30,292 bases of DNA, from NCBI GenBank assembly GCA_003427395.1, contig BFEA01000237.1, positions 635,048-665,339 on the forward strand, written 5' to 3'. The stretch is from Chara braunii (Eukaryota > Streptophyta > Charophyceae > Charales > Characeae). Each line of letters opens with the position of its first letter. Positions within the stretch are counted from its first letter, which is position 1. Below are positions 20,026 to 28,197 of this stretch, piece after piece. The notes beneath the pieces were generated by a model. The model made no database searches. It saw only the letters and a program-made list of their open reading frames with translations, and had not been told where the DNA came from. The translations under genes were made by a program, and so were the position numbers.

Positions 20026-22692
20026 GGCCCCTGCGCAAGGATGACACGCATAAATCGAGAAATGGTCCAAANANANAAANAAAAAAAAAAAAAAAAAAAA
20101 AGAGAAACAAAGAACAGCCCAACATCCCTCCGACCACCTGAATACCGTCCACAAATCACTATCCCAGTGACGTTGAGTACAAAGTTTCATCTCCTGCAAG
20201 AATCAACAAGCAGTAATCGCCAAAGAACACTGCCCAAGTTCTTCTCACATGTCTCCCACTGATGTCCATCTACTATATCCTCCCACGTAGGTGGCGACTG
20301 CCATGTGCGACTACCCGCTAGCAGTCTGTGTTCTCCCTGCTCTGGAACAGTACGCCAACGTGGGCGCACTGTAGCAGCACTCAGCGTCGCACCCTGCAGT
20401 GTAGCAGCATGCACTGCAGCACTGTAGCAGTGCCCACTGTAGCATGGTGTACTGAAAAAGCCCGCTCACTGTGGCACTGGGCACTGTAGCACTGCACGCT
20501 GTAGTGGCGCTCACTGTAGCACCACACACCATGTTAGCCTGGTGGCCTCCACCAAAAGTTCTTTCTCAATGGGCTGCTGGCTGGCTTCTATACTTTGGGC
20601 CAGCCACTACATCAGCCTTTTTGGTACCAGCAGCCAAGCCCAGTTGCTGAGCCAGGGCCAACTCCGATTTTCTTTGGGACGGTAGCTAGTCCTTTGTTTG
20701 AGGCAAGTGCGGTTTCCAAGAAAGAGAGGCTGTGCAGTTTTCCAGAATCAGTGCCCTGCAATTTCTGGAACAGCGGTCATGTGATTTCCACAGCGGGTGC
20801 TATGCGATTTCCAAGCCTGAATCTTCCTTTTACTTTCACTGGCCTTTCCTTTGTACTTTCCGCCGAAGTTTCCGGAAGGTTCTCGTATACTTCCACTTTT
20901 GTAGAAAAGTCCCAGGCACTTTTGTAGAAAAGTCCCAGGCCAGCCTTCTTGAGAAAAAAAAGAAGCACAAACAATGAAATTCTCAAATAACAAGGGCAAT
21001 CGTCAAAATCATGCCAAACCATGCAAGACATATTTATAAATATGGTACACTCGTCGGTGTGCAACAGAATGGACATCGTCTTTCGGAAGGACACGCACGC
21101 AAGCAATGGACAACGGTTCTCCTTCGGAAGTACCGGCATGCTGGCGGGCATGCTGGTGGCTTCAGTGAGTTGTTTTTGTCAATGGCAAAAAGTCTCTTCT
21201 GCTACTTAACCGGGTTGCATCATATTTTGTGCCCTGTTGATTCTCATGTCAATTCTAAATTCTACTCTTTGGGGCGTCACATCCATTCTCTGCAGACCAG
21301 TACTGCACAAGTACGCCAACGAGGATGTCTCGCTGGGTTCGTGGACGGCTTCAGTGAGTTGTTTCTGTGCTTGCCAAAAGTCTCTTCCGCTACTTAACTG
21401 GGTTGTGTGACTTGTGTCATATTTTGTGCCTTGTTGATCCGCATGTCAATTCTAAATTCTACTTTTGGGGGATCACATGCATTCTCTGCAGACCAATACT
21501 GCACAAGTACGCCAACGAGGATGTCTCACTGGGTTCGTGGCTGCTTGGGTTGGACGTTACACATGTCGACGAGAGGAGTCTATGCTGTGGAACACCGCCA
21601 GGTATAAAGCGCCTCTCTTTCCTTGCCACAGCCCACTGTGTTCCCTTTGCTTGCGCTGACCTTTTGCCTTTTCCTCTCCCAATCTGTCGAGAACTAGTCA
21701 TGGCGTGTCCCTCACTTCAGATTAGCACTCAAACAAATGGCAGCTCTGCGAGCCCTGACTCTCGTCGCACCAATGACGTATGTAAGAGATGTCAGAGGCA
21801 GTCTGAACAGGTACAGTGTGGGCTGGTAGTGTCAGAGGCAGCTTTGTGCATGTGGTATTTTGGGTGGGAAGTCCCACGCAAAGGGTTGCACACATTAGCG
21901 AGTAAATGTGAAATTGCAGGCTTGCGTACTTGCTATTCTGGGCATGAGACTTTTTGGACTCGTACGAGTCGTACCCTTGTTCTTCATGATGAATCGTGAT
22001 GACAAGGAATGCGCACACAAGCAACCTGTTTGCATCAATCTGTTTTCTATGGAAGGGGAAAGGCATCAGGCTCTCAGCTGCACATGTCTTTTGTTATGAC
22101 CCAAGGAAGAGTGCCAAGTTTCACATTATAGCTTTCTTCTGTCTTCTGCTACCTGGCTCTGCCCGGAGAATAATCTGCAGATTGCAGTTTTCAAGCCCAT
22201 ACATGGAACACTAAACACTATGAACACGGTTCAGCTCAATTCGTGGTGGCACAAGTCCAAAACGCTGTTCATCTAAATTCGTGGTGGTGGTAGGTTGCGT
22301 AGTTTGCTTGTTCTTGTATGCCATATTGATTTTCTCACCTCCTCCCTCCCTCCCTCCCTCCCTCCCTCCCTACCTACCTACCTACCTACCTCTCCCCCTT
22401 CCTCTCTTTCCTCCTTCCCCTCTTTTTCTCCATCTTTGCCTATCTGTGTGCGCTGTTGATTTCGAAAGGGGAGTCACATTTGGACCTCAGCCATCGCTGA
22501 TCATTTTGTGTTGACGTGTGCCATCTGGTATTGTCTCTTGCAGATTGCGAGTGGAAGGCACAATCGGGAAACGTTTGTGCGGCTTCATTTGACTGGCCGT
22601 GTAGTGGGATCTGTAAACCTGTTGAGCGGATTGCGGACGTCCATAAGAGGTGTGGAGAGGGTGAACAGGCAGTCTGGAATGCGGTCTTCTAG
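4014..22692 (+). CDS. GT31 beta-1,3-galactosyltransferase, 3' part of gene (5 exons)
   Basis: Join 4014-4101, 14580-14633, 16448-16519, 21492-21601 and 22544-22692. Members of this family are type II Golgi membrane enzymes that add galactose in beta-1,3 linkage to glycoproteins or glycans. The joined exons give 157 C-terminal residues. Ordered motifs are [71 protein letters not shown] and a Cys-rich tail ending [19 protein letters not shown] matches the conserved acidic EDV-G motif of GT31. Every junction is GT-AG and phases agree (2, 2, 2, 1), with no stop until TAG at 22690-22692. The exon with the DxD metal site, the DUF4094 stem and the transmembrane anchor must lie left of the window. 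Plant relatives are about 400 residues long, so roughly 40% is visible. The family is recognised from memory of plant B3GALT proteins; the exact acceptor substrate cannot be read. Confidence 0.93.
4450..4541. repeat. (TC)n microsatellite followed by CG-alternating tract
   Basis: About 74 bp of uninterrupted TC is followed by alternating cgcgcg. Simple-sequence repeat in intron 1. Confidence 0.97.
4542..5330. other. Intron 1 sequence with short direct repeat
   Basis: No gene is seen. The phrase gtgcgctggggacgcc is repeated 40 bp apart (about 5023-5038 and 5063-5078). Just after it, tggcgcagtgg (about 5081-5091) resembles a Pol III A box, but no matching B box was found. Confidence 0.45.
5331..6905 (+). 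repeat. 5' LTR
   Basis: This LTR aligns with 13039-14434 from atgctgcgcctgcacacgg (5337) to ctctctgattg (about 6882). It carries about 150 bp (about 6681-6830) missing from the 3' LTR; ACTT at both edges suggests a microhomology deletion in the 3' copy. The first 6-7 bases do not match the 3' LTR start, and the last 20 or so bases have turned into attg/gagt microsatellite. A run of CTTC-type pyrimidines lies around 6070-6155. Confidence 0.82.
6906..7579. other. AT-rich block with repeated GGAAATTCCG-like palindromes
   Basis: About 670 bp between the 5' LTR and the gag leader is far richer in A+T than the rest of the element. Variants of gaaattccga, ggaaattccg and cggaatt recur more than ten times in both orientations, with long T runs. 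The long frame through it is T-rich and not convincingly coding. It may be a separate insertion. Confidence 0.55.
7580..7597 (+). promoter_or_regulatory. Possible primer-binding site
   Basis: The stretch tggctccttatctgggcg starts with TGG, as a tRNA 3'-end complement must, and resembles the TGGCGCC-type sites of other plant gypsy elements. It lies about 675 bp beyond the apparent LTR end, so it is a primer site only if the AT-rich block is an insertion. Confidence 0.2.
7762..9086 (+). pseudogene. gag: Gypsy gag polyprotein, broken
   Basis: Gag forms the capsid and nucleocapsid that package element RNA. The frame opens with ATG at 7762. About 110 residues are Ala/Glu/Lys-rich coiled coil, followed by a retrotransposon gag (capsid) domain with [33 protein letters not shown] and [13 protein letters not shown]. 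An in-frame TAG at 8647-8649 interrupts it; the frame then continues as [21 protein letters not shown] frameshift near 8745-8763 moves the rest to another frame, where a Gly/Arg-rich stretch and a CCHC zinc knuckle ([14 protein letters not shown], codons from 9006) precede TGA at 9084-9086. The order capsid then zinc knuckle is normal; the copy is not translatable as one protein. Confidence 0.85.
9362..13027 (+). pseudogene. pol: Gypsy pol polyprotein (PR-RT-RNaseH-IN-chromodomain), broken
   Basis: Pol provides processing, cDNA synthesis and integration. Protease: [12 protein letters not shown] (Asp near 9643) and ILGMPWL. An in-frame TAA at 10010-10012 separates it from RT, which continues in the same frame ([28 protein letters not shown] at 10685-10696). 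A frameshifting deletion around 10697-10717 follows. RT thumb and RNase H lie in the next frame ([33 protein letters not shown]), interrupted by TGA at 11200-11202, then WVTDNNPL and ADALSRRPD. Integrase has an HHCC finger and a DD35E triad (Asp 11902, Asp 12085, Glu 12193). A frameshift near 12365-12372 leads to [25 protein letters not shown] and a chromodomain-like end around 12763-12925. Another TAG lies just upstream at 9356-9358. Confidence 0.88.
13026..13038 (+). promoter_or_regulatory. Polypurine tract
   Basis: The purine run aaggaggggggg(g) directly abuts the TGTTGC start of the 3' LTR. It is the expected primer for plus-strand cDNA synthesis. It overlaps the end of the pol frame (TAA at about 13025). 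Confidence 0.85.
13039..14434 (+). repeat. 3' LTR
   Basis: The LTR begins tgttgcatgctgcgcc directly after the polypurine tract and plausibly ends gattgtaca, giving canonical TGT...ACA termini. It is colinear with the 5' LTR apart from short indels and the 150-bp deletion. It ends 145 bp before GT31 exon b. Confidence 0.83.
14580..14633 (+). CDS. GT31 exon b
   Basis: This 54-nt exon lies between the acceptor cctgtacgcag and the donor gtaagtag. It completes the split Lys codon and reads [17 protein letters not shown] before another split Lys codon. The [15 protein letters not shown] block is diagnostic for plant B3GALT enzymes. Its acceptor lies only 145 bp downstream of the end of the gypsy 3' LTR. 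Confidence 0.93.
14634..15276. other. Intron 2, first part
   Basis: No gene is recognised. An open stretch after tttgcag (from about 14944) reads [20 protein letters not shown] but matches no family I know and has no convincing donor. I leave it as intron. Confidence 0.4.
15277..15532. repeat. Long fold-back hairpin in intron 2
   Basis: The outer arm gcttcttcctggttgtat (15277) pairs with the right end (15532). Pairing continues through gtcagcc-agtc-gaggg-cagcagtgggctgg to an apex at about 15433 (ctgagtaa/ttactcag). The left arm contains the gtcagc-aagtcagagggac block twice, 56 bp apart (15303 and 15359), while the right arm has it once. Total length is about 256 bp. Confidence 0.8.
15533..16049. 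other. Intron 2, unassigned
   Basis: No coding or RNA feature is seen. A short ggtaggtaggtagg run lies near 15781. Confidence 0.4.
16050..16114. repeat. (GA)n microsatellite
   Basis: About 65 bp of perfect GA repeat in intron 2. The flank gagaaacctgt recurs about 50 bp downstream. Confidence 0.96.
16448..16519 (+). CDS. GT31 exon c
   Basis: This 72-nt exon lies between the acceptor ttttacgtgcag and the donor gttagtac. It reads [20 protein letters not shown] then AVN and ends with CA of a split Gln codon. It follows on in phase from exon b to give [16 protein letters not shown], the usual family order. The donor has T at +3 (GTTAGT) instead of A, which is allowed but slightly weaker. Confidence 0.92.
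16520..17212. other. Intron 3, first part, with tRNA-like stretch
   Basis: The only notable segment is 16735-16804. ttggcggaatggtagcga resembles a Pol III A box and cattcaaatcctg resembles a B box about 50 bp later. Acceptor and T stems do not pair well, so it is at best a tRNA-derived relic. Confidence 0.3.
17213..17327. other. Assembly gap (115 N)
   Basis: A run of N directly abuts a TC microsatellite; true length and content are unknown. Confidence 0.98.
17328..17386. repeat. (TC)n microsatellite
   Basis: About 59 bp of TC at the edge of the gap, which probably caused it. Confidence 0.96.
17395..17915 (+). pseudogene. pol: Second chromovirus remnant: integrase C-terminus and chromodomain-like end
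   Basis: The frame after the gap reads [20 protein letters not shown], then [18 protein letters not shown]. This parallels the [20 protein letters not shown] and [14 protein letters not shown] stretch of the first element. A frame change near 17570-17600 continues with [11 protein letters not shown], a stop, then [12 protein letters not shown]. After further stops comes a chromodomain-like segment ([20 protein letters not shown] to [13 protein letters not shown], stop at about 17915). It is a different lineage from the 5331-14434 element because residues differ widely. Everything upstream is lost or hidden in the gap. Confidence 0.72.
17916..18660 (+). other. Possible LTR of the second chromovirus, then GA-rich sequence
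   Basis: A purine run (agaaggggagagaa, about 17918-17931) is followed by ttttgtagactgg, which could be a polypurine tract and LTR start. ctatttatagatg at about 18325 is TATA-like. No matching second LTR lies in the window. From about 18565 to 18660 the sequence is a GA-rich minisatellite with agagatac-agagaagag units. Confidence 0.3.
18706..18801. repeat. 48-bp tandem duplication
   Basis: Two nearly identical copies (18706-18753 and 18754-18801) share cgacgtaag-cccataacag and tattatgtagttggaacttg. Recent duplication in intron 3. Confidence 0.92.
18802..19760. repeat. Degenerate interspersed repeat in intron 3
   Basis: A block with ctgtaac-c, a G-rich segment, then cctggtagag or similar occurs around 19186, 19471 and 19601. 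ccagtga-tccc recurs near 19315 and 19726. Minus-strand frames of 153-169 residues across here look like by-products of this repeat and match no family I know. Confidence 0.4.
19902..19972. repeat. (GAAACAAAGAAA)n minisatellite
   Basis: About six copies of a 12-bp purine-rich unit directly precede the U6 retrocopy and share its target duplication. Confidence 0.93.
19976..20071 (+). ncRNA. U6: U6 snRNA-like retrocopy 1
   Basis: The sequence covers a complete U6: 5' stem gtccttagggac, acatccgttaaaattgg, the ACAGAGA box at 20009-20015, the AGC triad at 20021-20023, and aaatcgagaaatggtccaaa at the end. In the spliceosome U6 pairs with the 5' splice site and U2. Here the 3' end runs into an A tail (to about 20101, with Ns) instead of a T terminator. 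A 15-bp direct repeat, agaaacaaagaacag, flanks it (19962-19976 and 20103-20117). It therefore looks like a retroposed copy, probably without its own promoter. Confidence 0.9.
20118..20364. other. Intron 3, unassigned
   Basis: No recognisable feature. Confidence 0.4.
20365..20527. repeat. GCACTGTAGCA-type minisatellite
   Basis: About ten irregular repeats of (g)cactgtagca/gt are spread over 160 bp, with variants such as cactgtggcac and cacgctgtagt. Confidence 0.85.
20528..21157. repeat. Intron 3, with 23-bp tandem repeat
   Basis: cacttttgtagaaaagtccc plus agg occurs twice in direct succession (about 20896-20941). Nothing else is recognised. Confidence 0.55.
21158..21540 (+). repeat. Tandem duplication of intron 3 end plus part of exon d
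   Basis: Two units (21158-21344 and 21347-21540) align over their whole length with few mismatches and one short indel. Each starts ggcttcagtgagttg and ends gctgggttcgtgg. Each includes the polypyrimidine tract, the attctctgcag acceptor and 49 nt of coding sequence. The first unit therefore carries a decoy 3' splice site at 21295 and a truncated exon copy whose only coding change is Ile to Val. Confidence 0.9.
21492..21601 (+). CDS. GT31 exon d (EDV motif)
   Basis: This 110-nt exon lies between the acceptor attctctgcag and the donor gtataaag. It completes the Gln codon and reads [16 protein letters not shown], then [20 protein letters not shown]. It holds the GT31 acidic motif EDVSLG and the conserved CCGTPP. 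It ends with one base of the Asp codon. Its first 49 nt, together with the preceding intron sequence, are duplicated just upstream (21296-21344). Confidence 0.94.
21602..22543. other. Intron 4
   Basis: Bounded by gtataaag and cttgcag. It contains a direct repeat (gttca-ct-aattcgtggtgg at about 22229 and 22267) and a (CTCC)n/(CTAC)n simple repeat at 22339-22391. No gene is seen. Confidence 0.8.
22339..22391. repeat. (CTCC)n then (CTAC)n
   Basis: Two adjacent tetranucleotide repeats in intron 4, close to the terminal exon. Confidence 0.93.
22544..22692 (+). CDS. GT31 terminal exon
   Basis: This exon follows the acceptor ttgtctcttgcag. It completes DCEW and encodes the Cys-rich C-terminus ([45 protein letters not shown]), then TAG at 22690-22692. 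Cysteine spacing and the CSGIC and RCGEG motifs match plant B3GALT C-termini. A weak polyadenylation-like gaataag lies near 22864, but the transcript end cannot be fixed. Confidence 0.94.
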
Positions 22693-23836
<1,144 letters not shown>

Positions 23837-25095
23837 CTGTAGAGGATGGGGAACGCCCGATTTGTCTTGCATTTTTGAAAGTTCTCGTCAAACATGAGTA
23901 CTTTCTGTATGTCATCTCTTGAGTGAACCGACTTCTTAGGCAGCGACTGTCCTTCTGTTCGGCACTTTTTCATCTGTTGTCAGTTTTATGCTGAATCCTT
24001 GGTTTGTTTAGCCCATTGTTTTTAGCAGTTGTTGCCTTTGCTGTTTTTTACATGTGCTTAAGATCGTTTTCATCGACTTTGTTCATAAGTTGGCAATTTG
24101 TCAATATGCCATCCTGATTCTGGGAATGTCATTGCTTTCCTCGCCTCTTTTTTTTTTCTGCCTTTGGGTTCACTTTGTGGAGAACGAATGGTCCCTTCCC
24201 AGCTCTTGTGCGTGACAGAATCGGTGGATAGGAAAAAAAATTGTCAATTAGCTCCTCCAGTACTAGAGGAATTTGGGCCACAGACTCATAATTGGCCGCA
24301 GCGGCACTGCAGAGAAGCAGTTGGTCGCAGCACTACTGCAGAGAAGCAGTTGGTCGCAGGAGGACCTGCTGAATGTGCTGGGCACATCTCAGAGCTGAGG
24401 AGAGATAGGGTATTGGTGTGGAGGTGGATCAGTGGAAGGGAAAGTGAGGTGAGGGCAATCTTGGCAGTGAAGCGGAATTAACGATTGTAAACCACCGCGA
24501 TGTGGTAGGGGCCTTCTTTTCCCCCACAGTAGGGACCACACTACCGGTAGGGCTGGATTTTCCGCTCCTACGTGTACAGCGGCTGGTCTCATTAGGCACT
24601 TCAATTCAGGTTCAGGTCAGGTGAGATCCAGCAGGCTGTGGTTTGACTGACAGGTGCAGGATCTTCTGAAGGTGAGGGGAAGGCGGGATGAGGCTGAAGC
24701 GAGAAGAGCGAGCAGAGTGCGGGGTACCGGTTGGGGGGCGGGGGGGGGAAGGGGTCAGGAGAGGGTGGGGCGGTGCGGTGTAGGAGACTCTTAAGGAGAG
24801 ATCGTGGTGGCAATGCAGAATCTCTGGAGCTGGGCCTGGGCCTAATGTGGAGAGAATTCCTCCTTTTTTTTTTCCCTGACTGCCTGTCAGGCTGGCAGCT
24901 TTTGCTTGTCAGACACACTGGAGAGCTGTTGATTCATCCATCACTCTGTCGAAATATATATAGAAATGTCATCGAAATTGATTTTATTCTTTACCTCTGC
25001 TGAGGTAGAGGGGAGAGCAGAGGAATGATGTGTGCCAGCAGAGCAGCACTGTTGGACATGCACAGATTATATAAAATTCTTTGTCTGTGTTTCAG
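23837..25095. repeat. Unassigned region with short tandem repeat
   Basis: A 27-28 bp repeat (actgcagagaagcagttggt plus cgcag) occurs at 24306-24330 and 24335-24359. The rest has no recognisable gene; a G-rich run lies near 24731-24765. Confidence 0.5.
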
Positions 25096-25286
25096 AAAGA
25101 AAAAACAAATCTGGAGGACAATATGCCCCGAAAGAGGCATCGGAGAGTGGTGCGTCTGACCAACTGCGAGCGTTGGGTGTGGCTTTCGTCAATGTCTTTT
25201 CATAGCATGAGAGTGGCAGGAAGGTCGACCTCTCCTGCCCCCACCCTGTCTCCAACCGTCTCCACGGCTTCTGGAGAGTTTCACAG
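25096..25286 (+). CDS. Possible exon of an unidentified gene
   Basis: A 191-nt open stretch lies between ctgtgtttcag and cacag/gtaaac, both reasonable splice sites. It contains ATG at 25124 and reads MPRKRHRRVVRLTNCERWVW, then a Ser/Thr/Pro-rich end. I recognise no domain. It may equally be chance sequence in the 3' flank of the GT31 gene. Confidence 0.2.
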
Positions 25287-26527
25287 GTAAACAGGCAAAC
25301 TGGCAGAGGCTTTGGTTGGCACTGGCTTGCATCAGGGAGTTAGTGGGATTGTTTGCTTGCCTGTTTCGTGCCGTGTTTTTGTCTGCTGGACTTGTGACTC
25401 CAGGCAGGTACAAGAGGTAGTTGCAATAGACCTGGAATTTTGAGAGAAGCCCTGAAACTTGTGGGTAGTGAGTGCAATTGCTCAGCTGCTGTTTTTAACT
25501 GGATTATGAACTCTTGAAGTTTTTAACCCATTTTGGGGGGGGGTTGGCTTTGCTCAAACTCTACTGTACTACTGGTAGATTTACGGCTGGACAGCGGAAA
25601 GCTGTTGATCGTCGTCTGAAAGGAGGAGGATGACAACTCCTGCTCTCCTGAATTGTTTTGAAAGCAGGTTGGTTTGTCTTTGGAAAGGGGTTGGCCAAAC
25701 ATTTTGATTGTCCAAAACATCTGTTCGATTGTCGAAAACATTTCTCAGGGGGAGTCAGGGCGGAGCTTGGTTCTACCTTTTTGTTGCTCTCTCTTGCTGA
25801 GGTAAGACCTGCAATTGGACGCTGTGGAAGCGGTTGATGACATGAGAAGTGTAATTGTGAGGTCCCTTGGCCCTGGCTATCAGCATTTCTGAGCCAATAC
25901 CAATAAATGCACTCGCGCTATTTCAGCACGGATGTGGTTGGGTTATTGAAAGTCTTGGGTTTTGTTTTTTTTTCGAACAACTGCGGGGATGGCGGGGGCT
26001 GGGAGAGATGAGGGGATTATGTGATACAGCTGCCGTCCTAACACAACTCGACAGCAGCAGCGTGATTCAAAAAAGACGGACCTCAAATGCTGCTGTTTAT
26101 GTATCGTTTTCTTTTTATAGGTGTGATTAGGCTCCCCCGCGGTGGGGATCGAGGGATGGATGATAAAGACGGGGAGATATGGGAGGCGGCATATGGCTTG
26201 TGGAACGAGCATTCCTGTTTCTCCTTTTCGGTTTTGCTATGTAGGATGAATGTCGCCTTAATGTTGCTTTCATTGGCATGAAACCAAGACTGTTGGTAGA
26301 AAAGGAAAAAGAAAAAGAAAAACAAATATCATGTGACCAGACCGGCTGCGAGGTCAGGTTAATATCTGTGCCTGTGTCAATATGCTGCACTTACCATTTT
26401 TTTTATTTTTTTTTTGACGAGAGGGTATCTGGATCGATAATGAAATTATGGGAGGAGTGTTGGGGTGAGCTGGTGGGAGGGGAGTTTTTCGGACAGCACA
26501 TCCTGCCAATGGTGGAGTTTAGAAAAG
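25287..26527. other. Unassigned region
   Basis: No gene is recognised. A short near-repeat, gattgtc-aaaacat, occurs twice near 25698-25741. Poly-T and GAAAAA runs are common. Confidence 0.4.
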
Positions 26528-26536
26528 AAGTTAACT

Positions 26537-26632
26537 GTCCTTCAGGACATCCGTTAAAATTGGAACGATACAGAGAAGGGTAATTAGAAAATGGGCCCCG
26601 CACAAGGATGACACGCATAAATCGAGAAATGG

Positions 26633-26640
<8 letters not shown>
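26537..26640 (+). pseudogene. U6: U6 snRNA retropseudogene 2
   Basis: It starts gtccttcaggacatccgtta, keeps the ACAGAGA box (26570-26576), and ends aaatcgagaaatggtccaaa. The centre is altered (gggtaattagaaaatgggcc), so the AGC triad and part of the internal stem are lost. A 24-base A tail follows (26641-26664). A direct repeat aagttaactg flanks it (26528-26537 and 26663-26672). It shares two variants with copy 1 (ccgtt and gcataaatcg), which probably reflect this species' own U6. Confidence 0.92.
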
Positions 26641-26664
<24 letters not shown>

Positions 26665-26672
26665 GTTAACTG

Positions 26673-27160
26673 GCTAATAGACTGTATCCCTCCTTCATCA
26701 CCTGGTGACAGCTATACATTTGCATGTGTGGTCGTCATTTCCAGAAAGTGCTGTGAAGCCATGCAAGCATGTGATTGATTACGTACATCTGTGGGCCATC
26801 GATTGCATCCTATTTCTCGTTGGGAGGAATGCTTGTGATTTACCCAACTAGGAAAAATAGTCCAAGCGATTTCTTTAGTGGTTCCATGAACAATTCTCTC
26901 TGGAATTGGGCTTTTCTTATAGTGAAAATGCCATAAAACAATAACGTGATTGATGTGTGCGTCTTGCGAGGCTGCAGGTGACTCACCCTGTATGAGTTGT
27001 TTAACCGTAAACCAACGGCGGAAGGAGCATAAACAGGGTGAGGCAGGGGCTTGAATTACCCTCTCCAGAAAACTGTAAATAGATGTGGTGTTTGGCACCC
27101 GTGGATGGCCTCAAGGTTTAGAGGATGCTCTGCACAGCTGAGTGTCTGGAAAAAAATGGA
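26673..27160. other. Unassigned region
   Basis: No gene or RNA recognised. Confidence 0.4.
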
Positions 27161-27310
27161 TTCAACGCCGTAAAAATATAGGGTTGAAAAATTCAACGCG
27201 TTGAAAGATTCAACGGCATTTTCAACGCCGTAAAAAGGCTTAGAGGTCACGCGTTGAATCTTTCAACGTGCGTTGAAAATGCGGTAAAACGGCGGCGTTG
27301 AACGGCCAGT
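27161..27310. repeat. TTCAACG/CGTTGAA palindrome cluster
   Basis: The heptamer ttcaacg or its reverse complement occurs about nine times in about 145 bp. It forms gttgaaagattcaac on one side and its inverse gttgaatctttcaac on the other. Partial inverted symmetry centres near 27240. It resembles subterminal repeat clusters of DNA transposons, but no transposase is visible. Confidence 0.6.
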
Positions 27311-27577
27311 TTATCGCGACCCAGGAAGATTTTTTTCGCAGGCCAAAGATGATCCAAAAAAAACAAAAAAAAGTATAGGGTTGCAGATCTTTTTGAGATC
27401 TCAAAAAAAAAAAAAAAAAAAATGATGAAATGAGGGGGCGCAATGGGGTTTTTTTTTTTCACAGATTTTGTTTTTTAGGGAGAATTTATGCAAAAAAAAA
27501 AAAAAAAGAGTTGTAGATTTTGGGATCTACAATGGTACAACCCCAAAATTTTCATTTGGGGCTGCCAGTCGTGCAAA
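27311..27577. other. A/T homopolymer-rich stretch
   Basis: Several A runs of 8-20 and a T run alternate with short inverted pairs (agatct...agatct, gtagat...atctac). No gene. Confidence 0.6.
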
Positions 27578-28197
27578 AGCCGCACTTGTACCTAAGGTGG
27601 CTGCCAGTCGTGCAAAAGCTGCACAGGCGGCCGTACCCCGTGTCTGATGCACACGGAGGCCCGCAGTGCTCAAGAAGTCGTTGCCACATTGTTGGCGTTG
27701 GACTCGATATGTACTACTACGGGCTTAGTATGTATTGAGCACGACGTCATCGTTGTGTACGGTTGCGGGCATGGTGTTGGAACAGATCTCGAACCTATTC
27801 CTGGTAAGATCAACACATTCCTGGTCAGATCAGCTGTCACTGGCACCCTTTCGTCGAAGGCATCAACGTTAAATCGGCCATCGCAGACACCTCTTCGGGG
27901 GAGATGCTCCCCATCTCCACCACCGCCTCCAAGACAGCGGCCTTATTTGTCCAAGGCGTGATCACCGTGCCCCCTGCAGGGGTTCGAGATCTGCTCGGAC
28001 GCCGTGCCTGCAACCGTACAGAATGACGACGACGTGCTCAATACACGCTAGCCTGGAATAGTACATATCGAGTCCGATGCCAACAATGTGGCGACGATTT
28101 CTTCAGCACTGTGGACCTGCGTGTGCATCAGACACGGGGTGTGGCCGCCTGTGCGGCTTCTGCGCAACTGGCAGCCACTTTAAGTACAAGTGCGGCT
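27578..28197. repeat. Large inverted repeat with C2H2-like finger on both arms
   Basis: Arms 27578-27795 and 27981-28197 are reverse complements over about 217 bp with scattered mismatches, around a 185-bp spacer. On the + strand the right arm reads CQQCGDDFFSTVDLRVHQTRG; the minus strand of the left arm reads QQCGNDFLSTAGLRVHQTRG. This has the C-x2-C, F, L, H pattern of a C2H2-type finger but lacks the usual second His. The left copy has also lost its first Cys to Arg. Confidence 0.85.
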
